DNA of 35,045 nucleotides from the NCBI GenBank assembly GCA_002494495.1, contig DACB01000004.1, forward strand, positions 102,712 through 137,756, given 5' to 3'. The notes below the pieces were generated by a model. The model saw only the letters and a program-made list of their open reading frames with translations, had not been told where the DNA came from and ran no database searches. Shown here piece after piece: positions 28,203-35,045 of the stretch. Position 1 is the first letter of the stretch, and every line of letters starts with the position of its first letter. The position numbers and the translations under genes were made by a program. This DNA comes from Methanobacterium sp. UBA294 (lineage in GTDB: Archaea > Methanobacteriota > Methanobacteria > Methanobacteriales > Methanobacteriaceae).

Positions 28203-28319
28203 AAGTTGCATATCACCCATGGGAAATGTAAGGTTATGAAATGTTAATATATATTGCAATTAAAAACCATGAATGACAGGCATTATTATTATATATTCCA
28301 TAAAAATTTCAGCTTCTTA

Positions 28320-28670
28320 TTAATTAAGCTCTTTATATCTACGAATATAAAATACACCAAAACGGATCAAGAGAAATATAAAAAGTCCAACTAGAATATA
28401 AAATATATAAATACTTCTTAAATATTCATTATTTCTAAATAAGAAGATATAAAGTAACATTAATCCCCATAACGCAATTAAGCCAAAAATAGCCATATAA
28501 TAATTTTTATTAAAATAACCTTTGTTCTTAAATAAACCCCATACAATCCAGAAAATCCCCATCAACACAAGAAATATGTGAGGTAACAATTTACCATATA
28601 ACAAAAATAATGGTAATCCTGTAATTATAAGAATACAACCAATTATAATTATTTTTGACCCTGTCTTCAT
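28320..28670 (-). CDS. Small four-span membrane protein, unknown
   Basis: 116 residues from the ATG at 28670; a GTG nine bases upstream is also in frame, but GGGGTGG is properly spaced only for the ATG. It has four hydrophobic segments (starting IIIIGCILIITGLPLFLL, then HIFLVLMGIFWIVWGLF, MAIFGLIALWGLMLLYIFLF and IFYILVGLFIFLLIRFGVFY) and a basic end. I do not recognise the family. It lies just past the 5'-truncated adhesin and on the same strand. Confidence 0.55.
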   Translation of the reverse strand: MKTGSKIIIIGCILIITGLPLFLLYGKLLPHIFLVLMGIFWIVWGLFKNKGYFNKNYYMAIFGLIALWGLMLLYIFLFRNNEYLRSIYIFYILVGLFIFLLIRFGVFYIRRYKELN

Positions 28671-28732
28671 TAAAACCACCCCTAGCCAAACAGTGTTTAA
28701 ATTTACTCAAATATAGCTTTATCTGAAGAGGT

Positions 28733-30664
28733 TTATGCTGCTACTCCCATACTACCTAAAATTATTCCTGCTATAATAATACCTACTATACCGGCTGCCA
28801 CGGCAACTTCTTCCGGAGATGGTACATTATATTCTTTAAAGATGTCATCAATATCATTTAATTCTAATGGGGCCTTTGAAGGATCATTGAATGGTGGACT
28901 GGACATATCCCATGGGTATGGAACTGGAAGAGCATCAGGTGCCGGAATTGGGAACGTCAGTGGAGGTTTCTTTTCTATGTTAAGGTAATAGTGTGCGATT
29001 GCCCATAGCCATGAATTACCTATTGTATCGCCAGAACTATTGATAACGACTGTGATGGTATTAACTCCTATATGTAAGAAGCTAGTAATATCTATGTCGT
29101 CGTGGTAAACTACACCTCCATCAGAATCACCAAAAGTATAAACTTCAATACCATTCACCAATAAAACAAATTCGCCCGCAGCCCATATCTGGTCATTTAT
29201 AGGGTCATGATTACCATAGAACCAGTAACCGTTAGCAATATAAACCTTATCTGCTAAACCATCCCAATAGAGATCAACCGGCCCATAAACAAGCTGATGC
29301 CCAAAAATACTAGTTGGCCCATTTGGCGTAAAGTGAGCAATGGCTTTAAGATCCACAATAAGGTTTACACCACAGAAATTGTTAATTGTGTTTATATCCC
29401 TTACAATACCAGTTTCAAGGTCGATCACTATAAACATACCATTATTGAATTCAGAACTAATTATGATGAAGCCATTCTGCACAGAAATGTCTAAAGACTC
29501 GGGATCAAATAAATAATCATTGACCAGATCCACCATCACAGAACTAAAATTAACATTAGGAGAAGACAGATATAAATAGTCTCTCATACTGTTCATTATA
29601 ACAAATTCTATTACTGAAATATTACTAGAAGTGACAAAATTAAATTCTCTTACATTTTCGGGCGTGCCTACAACGGTCATTCCCATGCTATGATCACTTT
29701 CCAAAGTCAGATATGTTTCAAAAAAGTCATCACCAAAAGAGACTATAATGGGACTGGTGCGGGCCCATGTGACATTTAAATCGGCTGCAATATTATCTCC
29801 TATTTGATCATGAGAATATTCTACCAATAAAGCTGTATAAAACGCAACAAAGGCAGCATAATCAGGAGATTGATAAAGAGAGTATTGACTCCACCAGTAA
29901 TTTACTACATCATTGGTTACTTTAGTGGTGGCAATCGCAAAACTCTTTAAACCTTCATATGGAGAACCACCATATATAATTTGGCTTGTTCTGTGGATAA
30001 CATTTCCAGGGAAGTTTAAATTTGTCACAATATTACTTTCTGGATCTGTTACAGTCAGATTTAATCCAGATATACCAGGATATTCAATGTTGAATATCAT
30101 GTTGTCTATGAAATCAAGACGATGATTTTGAACAAATGAAAGTTCTGTGGCATTTAGATTGTATGTTGTCGCCAGATTATTCCAGAATGCTGTTAATACA
30201 TTTCCATTACCAAATTGTAAATTAGTATCCAAAATAGCATCAAATACTGATGGTGAATAACTGTTCATCCATGTTATGTAAGCTAAATTATGAAAAAATT
30301 TATCCTCTACTACTGTTCCATCTACTATTATTTTTAATTCATCAGAAAACATGCCCGTAGGGATCCAAATAACACTAATCCAAGTAACAGAACTATTTAA
30401 TGGAATGTTATAAGTGATGTTAAGTGGCTGGCCAGTAGAATTGTCTATGGCTGTACTTATAATGTTTAACACTGCTGTTCCAGTTGCTATAAGTCCTGTT
30501 GTAGAAGCAGATTGATGATCAGCCGATGCTTCAGCTGTAACTGTTGCATTTTGTGTGCTGCCCAGATTTAAGATAGTTGTTGCTTTGCCTTTAATTGTGT
30601 AACTTGAACTGATTATGTTTCCAAAGTTAGTTGTGAAATTAACGGGTATACCATCAGGATTGGT
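28733..30664 (-). pseudogene. 5'-truncated adhesin-like surface protein
   Basis: The frame is open from 30664 down to the stop at 28733. The first usable start (GTG at 30472, no Shine-Dalgarno) lies inside a domain shared with the larger adhesin at 32255-35045, where the paralogue reads LNITSTAIDNSTSQTLNITY. Upstream of it the frame still encodes paralogous sequence (PDGIPVNFTTNFGNIIS, ATTILNL) up to an in-frame TAA beside the junction. The signal peptide and beta-helix that such proteins need are missing. The middle has the shared domain (SFAIATTK, YLTLESDHSMGMTVVGT, INTINNFCG); the C-terminus has a beta-rich region (DIDITSFLHIGVNTITVVI) and a final hydrophobic anchor (VAAGIVGIIIAGIILG). Probably a fragment, though a product from the GTG cannot be excluded. 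Confidence 0.7.
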
Positions 30665-30880
30665 TTAAACAATCCACTTAAATTTAATGCTGGTCCCCAA
30701 ACCCCTCTCAGAGGGGTTTCCATTAAAGTAGTATACCTTTTGTACCTTTGACTTTAAATGCACCAAGTACAGCAATTCTTCAAGATATGGATTACTACAT
30801 AGAACTTGTTAAGAAAATTTATACCTTCCCTTCCCACTTGAAAGTTACTGTATATTTTATACATGGATTGCTAAACTAGG
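30665..30880 (-). pseudogene. Decayed C-terminal fragment of a third adhesin copy
   Basis: This stretch is clearly similar at base level to about 32640-32840 in the intact paralogue. Read on the minus strand it gives recognisable scraps such as TFKWEGK, VLGAFKVKGTKG and VWGPALNLSGLFKP, matching TFGWDGKGK, ALGTLKVTGTKG and VWGPALDITGLFEP, but it contains several stops and at least two frameshifts. It ends abruptly at about 30664 where the other paralogue begins, so it is the tail of a different copy joined to the middle of the truncated one. Confidence 0.75.
30699..30719. repeat. Perfect inverted repeat inside the decayed fragment
   Basis: AAACCCCTCT (30699-30708), a single central C, then AGAGGGGTTT (30710-30719): ten base pairs, perfect. 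The intact paralogue has the imperfect version AAACCCATTCTTC plus AGAGGGGTTT near 32676-32698. Confidence 0.8.
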
Positions 30881-31018
30881 AAGTTGTTTTGCCATCCTAC
30901 ATTAAGATTCACCACAGTTGTTGTCTCAAAAAACATTTAAACCGACAACAAGGAATGGGGAATATCTTTATATTACTTCTCTTATTTGTGTGAGTTCTTT
31001 TTTCATTTTTAAGCTGAT

Positions 31019-31661
31019 TCACAGTCTGGTTCTAGCATTTAAAGCCTTGTTAAATGAATCTAATGAATCATCATATCTTTTAAGTTCTTTCAATACTTCT
31101 CCCCTATTAAACCATAGCTCTGCATCTTCATTGTCAATATCCAGAGCTTCATCATTAACACTCCAATGCTCCTTTGTAGTTTCCAAGTTCTCTAAAGGCA
31201 TCAGCAATGCCCTCCAATGCATCGATATTTCCAAGATCTTTCTCCAATGCTTTATCATAAAAATTAATTGCATCATCAAATTTCCCAGCATCAAACAAAA
31301 CATCACCCTCCTCAAGCCATATTAAACAATTATCAGAGTCGAATCTCAAATATTTTATCAATACACCTAAAACACTCCCTACACCTCCAATTAATGCAAA
31401 TACAAAAATAAGTGTAATAATATATGAATAATGAATAGAGAATGTTCCGGATATGATGAAAATACTAAAATAACAGAAAATTCCAACTATTAACCCACAG
31501 ACAAAACCCAACAATAAATTTTTTAAAACTCCATTTCTAAACCTAAACATCAAATAACCAATGATTAACCCAAAAATTAAAGAACAAATCAAAATAATAT
31601 CGAATAATATAGAAACACAAATTAAAGATATCCCAACCAGACCTATTACAAGAACATACAT
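31019..31661 (-). pseudogene. Frameshifted membrane protein with TPR repeats
   Basis: Two overlapping frames form one broken gene. The 5' part has four transmembrane segments (from MYVLVIGLVGISLICVS) then TPR-like units (WLEEGDVLFDAGKFDDAINFYDKAL; IDALEGIADAFRELGNYKGALEC) and stops at 31155. In the next frame the TPR series resumes at once (NDEALDIDNEDAELWFNRGEVLKELKRYDDSLDSFNKAL) and ends at 31019. The shift is near 31158, in the middle of a repeat, consistent with loss of two bases. The complete protein would be about 210 residues, a membrane-anchored protein-interaction platform. It could be a true pseudogene or a sequencing error. Confidence 0.7.
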
Positions 31662-31890
31662 CCCTATCTACTATTTCTATTTCAACACACCCTTTTCAGA
31701 AAAACACACACCAAAATCCCGTTTATTCCTTAATAAATGAACCAATACACCCACCAAAAGCATATAAAATTGCAAAAAAATTGTACCAATGGTTTAAATT
31801 TTAACGAATATTACCCATATTTGTAACTGTGAGTGTGCCTTTGCACCAAACTATTCTTATATTCTTACTATGATAAAACTTCCTGAAATA

Positions 31891-32250
31891 TCAAAAATTT
31901 GAAGGATTAAATTTCGTTCTTATCAAAGAGCCAATAATTCCACCAATTAAACCCAAAACTGCACCACCAATGCCACTGAAAAAACCCAAACCTAATGATA
32001 TTAGAACTGTTTTCATTGAAAGTGGTGTAGCAATAAATAAAACAAATAAACTTCCATATATTAATTCACCGATGAATCCTGTTATTAACCCATTTTTAGC
32101 CCCATTTTTATATCCTTTATTTACTAGATACCCCACAACAACACAGGAAATTAAAACACCAAGTAAAATACCACCAATCACTATTTTAAACAATATTCCA
32201 AGTATTAGGAGCAAAACCACCCCAATAATTACAAATTTCCAATTGATCAT
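31891..32250 (-). CDS. Small glycine-rich membrane protein (DUF5518-like)
   Basis: 119 residues from the ATG at 32250; an in-frame start at 32280 exists, but AAGGAG (32259-32264) is eight bases before this ATG. It has four hydrophobic segments, the first starting MINWKFVIIGVVLLLILGILF, a GAKNGLITGFIGELIYG loop/helix and a glycine-rich final helix (GFFSGIGGAVLGLIGGIIGSLI). This arrangement fits the DUF5518-type proteins common in Methanobacteriales, of unknown function. The Shine-Dalgarno overlaps the last codons of the adhesin, so the two are translationally coupled or at least cotranscribed. Confidence 0.6.
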   Translation of the reverse strand: MINWKFVIIGVVLLLILGILFKIVIGGILLGVLISCVVVGYLVNKGYKNGAKNGLITGFIGELIYGSLFVLFIATPLSMKTVLISLGLGFFSGIGGAVLGLIGGIIGSLIRTKFNPSNF

Positions 32251-32254
32251 ATTC

Positions 32255-35045
32255 TCAACTCCTTGTGCCAAATAAAGCACCTATAACTTTATCCAATCCC
32301 TTACCAAACGAATCTACGGCTTTGTTCGACATTTTAATATTTTTTCCTTCTTCCGTTATACCTATAGTTTCATCTTCAACATTAATTGCCCTATTATAAT
32401 ATACGCCGGCTCCAATAAAATCTAATGCAGCGTGGATAAGATCATATTGTTCTTCTTCTGGAGTATATTCGTCCTCTGGATTTATTATGTCGTCTATACT
32501 TGTCATGTTTATGGGTAGATTTGGTAGTTCAGGGGTTGCTTGTACTAGCCATAAACTAGATAATCCATAAGTTTGACCTATTAAAGTATCGTTATCAGGC
32601 GGAGTTAGTGTAAGACTTATCGTATTATCCGGTATTGGTTCAAACAATCCAGTTATATCTAATGCTGGTCCCCAAACCCATTCTTCAGAGGGGTTTCCAT
32701 TAAAAGTAGTACTACCTTTTGTACCTGTGACTTTTAATGTACCCAATGCACCAATTTGATCGATGTATGGATTGGCATATCCCCCTGATGTTAAGAAAAT
32801 TTTTCCTTTTCCATCCCATCCGAAAGTTTCCGTAAATCTTTCCCACGGATCGCCAAACCAAGAGACTGGATAACCAATATTAGGATCACCGTATGAATTA
32901 AAGCATATGATAGGCTGTACTTCATATGTTATAGTTGACCCGCAAAAATTGCTAATAGTGTTTATATCCCTTACAATACCGGTTTTAAGATCTATAACTA
33001 TATAATTATAGTTATTTTCTGATTTTATTATAAGATAATTGTCTTGTAAGTATGATTTTAATGACTCGTTGTTAACTTCATAAATTCCGAGCATATCTAC
33101 AAGTACAGAGCCAAATGCATCATCAACACCAAAATACTGATAAGATGAATTTGTCACACTATTCATTACGATGTATTCAATAAATGATATTGATGAAGAG
33201 GTAAGGTAATTAAAGATCCATAACTCATCAGATGTGCCAACAGCTGTCATTCCCATAGTGTGATCAGTATCTAGGGTTAGGTATACTTCTTTTGCATCTT
33301 GATGCGTAGAAACTACAACAGGACGTGTACGACTCCATGTAATATTTAAATCAGATGATACACTTTCTGCCATTACATCATTGGCATATTCCACCATTAA
33401 AGATGTCATAAAAGTAGCATAAGCATCGCTTAAACCACCAGGGGACTGGTAAAATGAAGATTTATTTAACCAGTGATTAAATAACTCCGTTGATATTTTT
33501 GTTGTGGCTATTGCAAAGCTATGCACACCTTCATAAGGAGTACCATTATACACGATTGTGCTTGTTTTATTAATATTATTTCCTGGGAAATTTAAAGTCT
33601 TCATGCTAGAATCATCGGGGTCTGTAAATGTGATGTTAAATCCAGAAACTCCAGGATATACTAAGTTAAATGTTAAAGTATCTGTGTTGAGTCCATTATT
33701 ATTATAGATGAGTTTGTCTAGTACAATGTTTCCGTTTACAATTACTTGTAATTCTTCTGCTGGGTTTGTTATTCCATTGATTGTTGTTGGTATCCAGACA
33801 ATACTAAGCCAAGTTACAGATTCATTTAATGGGATATTGTATGTGATATTTAATGTTTGGCTTGTGGAATTGTCTATAGCTGTACTGGTAATATTCAATA
33901 CTGCTACTCCTGTGGTTATAAATCTAGTTGTGGAGACAGTTTGATTGTCAAGTGATGTGGAAACTGTAACGTTATTAGGTTGTATGGTATTTAAATTTAA
34001 AATAGTGGAAGCACGGCCACCAAGAGTATAAGCTTGACTAATAATGGTTCCATTATTTGTAATAAAGTTTATCGGCACTCCATCTGGTATCGAAGCTTGT
34101 GATGATGTATCTTCACCCTGGTTATTGTGGGTTAAATCTGCTGTTACACTTGAATTCCCACCCGAATTGGTTGGTGAAGCATTTATGGTTAAAACTAGCC
34201 ATTTAGTATGGTCAACACTTCCACTTACGACCCAAATGTCACCAGGACTAGTTGGATTATTAGTGCCCCACCAGTTATTATTTGCATTTATTGTGCCTAT
34301 TTCATTTTTAAGTCCGTATGTATTCTCTGTTATTCTGTTGAAATGGATTGTATCTGTAGAATTATAAGTATAACTTCCATTATAATTATTGATGATACTA
34401 TTACCTATTATGGTGTTATTTGAGTTTTCTGAATAAATTCCAGTTATACAACCATGAATAGTATTATAACTAATATTATTAGAACTAGAATTACTTTGGA
34501 TTCCATTAAAACCATTGCTGGTAATGTCATTATATGCTATTTTGTTATTAATTGAATTAGAAGCGATAATTCCAGAAGTTCCATTTCCAATTATAATATT
34601 ATCTATTATAGTACAATTATTGGCATTTAAATTGATGTTACCATTTATTGTTAATCCTTGTATTTTTGTGCCGCTTCCGCCAGAATTAATTGTTATTGTG
34701 CCTATTATGGATGGGTTTGCATCATCATCTGCTTTTACGTTAATTTTTTTATTGATAATGATATTTTCATTATAAGTTCTATTGTTTAGTAGTATAGTGT
34801 CGCCGGGAGAAGTTGTGGAATCGTTTATTGCTTCTTGTATGGTTGTAAATAGCAGTTGGGTGTTTTCATTAGCTATTATATAGGCATTTGCATTTTGAAG
34901 TAACCATGGTTCTATAGGACATGACACTCCGTTATTATAATAATCTTTTCCGTCGGTAGACCCTTGGGTTGGAGCGCTATTATGGCCCCACCAGTTATGT
35001 GTTGCATCTGATGTTCCTCCACCATTATTAATAAGTCCAATCTTA
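32255..35045 (-). CDS. Adhesin-like beta-helix surface protein (5' partial)
   Basis: The frame is open to the window edge (about 929 residues visible); the GTG at 34927 is internal, because sequence upstream still encodes beta-helix with the NWWGHNSAPT motif. The next 200 residues are a right-handed parallel beta-helix (repeated N-rich units such as NNCTIIDNIIIGNGTSGIIAS) closed by NNWWGTNNPTSP. A bacterial-Ig-like (invasin type) domain follows (SVTADLTHNNQGEDTSSQAS through STILNLNT). The largest part is an uncharacterised domain shared with the truncated paralogue (VTWLSIVWIPT, SFAIATTKIS, DTDHTMGMTAVGT, IVRDINTISNFCG). The C-terminus lacks a transmembrane anchor, unlike the paralogue. Methanogen adhesin-like proteins are exported and bind partner cells or surfaces. 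Confidence 0.82.
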   Translation of the reverse strand, partial: KIGLINNGGGTSDATHNWWGHNSAPTQGSTDGKDYYNNGVSCPIEPWLLQNANAYIIANENTQLLFTTIQEAINDSTTSPGDTILLNNRTYNENIIINKKINVKADDDANPSIIGTITINSGGSGTKIQGLTINGNINLNANNCTIIDNIIIGNGTSGIIASNSINNKIAYNDITSNGFNGIQSNSSSNNISYNTIHGCITGIYSENSNNTIIGNSIINNYNGSYTYNSTDTIHFNRITENTYGLKNEIGTINANNNWWGTNNPTSPGDIWVVSGSVDHTKWLVLTINASPTNSGGNSSVTADLTHNNQGEDTSSQASIPDGVPINFITNNGTIISQAYTLGGRASTILNLNTIQPNNVTVSTSLDNQTVSTTRFITTGVAVLNITSTAIDNSTSQTLNITYNIPLNESVTWLSIVWIPTTINGITNPAEELQVIVNGNIVLDKLIYNNNGLNTDTLTFNLVYPGVSGFNITFTDPDDSSMKTLNFPGNNINKTSTIVYNGTPYEGVHSFAIATTKISTELFNHWLNKSSFYQSPGGLSDAYATFMTSLMVEYANDVMAESVSSDLNITWSRTRPVVVSTHQDAKEVYLTLDTDHTMGMTAVGTSDELWIFNYLTSSSISFIEYIVMNSVTNSSYQYFGVDDAFGSVLVDMLGIYEVNNESLKSYLQDNYLIIKSENNYNYIVIDLKTGIVRDINTISNFCGSTITYEVQPIICFNSYGDPNIGYPVSWFGDPWERFTETFGWDGKGKIFLTSGGYANPYIDQIGALGTLKVTGTKGSTTFNGNPSEEWVWGPALDITGLFEPIPDNTISLTLTPPDNDTLIGQTYGLSSLWLVQATPELPNLPINMTSIDDIINPEDEYTPEEEQYDLIHAALDFIGAGVYYNRAINVEDETIGITEEGKNIKMSNKAVDSFGKGLDKVIGALFGTRS

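Noticed and set aside
34208..34927. GTG at 34927 as the adhesin start
   Set aside because: The same frame continues open to the window edge and encodes a typical NWWG beta-helix motif, so the gene begins outside the window.

Overview
This window comes from an AT-rich methanogenic archaeon, most likely a Methanobacterium or close relative in the Methanobacteriales. The evidence is pseudomurein-binding repeats on a cell-wall peptidase, an archaeal MptE pterin kinase, an Orc1/Cdc6 replication protein, an RtcB/archease pair, large adhesin-like beta-helix proteins, and ribosome binding sites of the AGGAGGT / GGTGAT type that match a methanobacterial 16S tail. I saw no tRNA, rRNA, CRISPR array or intact insertion sequence.

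Layout. The left edge (1-5000) has the 3' part of a secreted pseudomurein-binding C39-like cysteine peptidase on the plus strand. Minus-strand genes follow: a PrsW-like membrane protease, a DUF362 protein, a small zinc-ribbon protein and a divergent NCS2 permease. From 5000 to 16600 almost everything is on the minus strand: glutamate dehydrogenase, a DUF4213/DUF364 protein, a DUF763 protein, a two-domain glycosyltransferase, an unknown multi-span membrane protein, quinolinate synthase (nadA), a methylthio-nucleoside phosphorylase, RtcB RNA ligase and an APC amino-acid permease. rtcB, the phosphorylase, nadA and the membrane protein are closely spaced and may be one operon. Archease, the RtcB activator, lies 2.4 kb from rtcB, separated from it by the permease and an 0.8-kb gene-poor stretch that may hold a decayed gene.

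From 18000 to 28100 there is a 59-residue membrane microprotein with a perfect Shine-Dalgarno, an Orc1/Cdc6 protein, and a plus-strand pair made of a membrane-anchored FHA protein and a repeat/channel-like membrane protein. MptE, a class V aminotransferase, a B12-binding radical SAM enzyme, an orphan acetolactate-synthase-like enzyme, a dUTPase-like protein and a phosphoribosyltransferase follow. These are mostly single genes for central or cofactor metabolism.

The right end (28300-35045) is an accessory surface-protein region. It has an adhesin-like beta-helix protein running off the window, a 5'-truncated paralogue joined to the rotting C-terminal end of a third copy, a frameshifted membrane/TPR gene and small hydrophobic proteins. 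This looks like recombination and decay in a paralogous adhesin array.

The best candidates for something undescribed are the FHA plus 11-residue-repeat/channel pair, the 59-residue microprotein, the GT2/GT-B fusion glycosyltransferase, the NCS2 permease lacking both canonical substrate-binding glutamates, and the chimeric adhesin locus with a frameshift that looks like quasipalindrome correction. No complete new defence or mobile system is evident.
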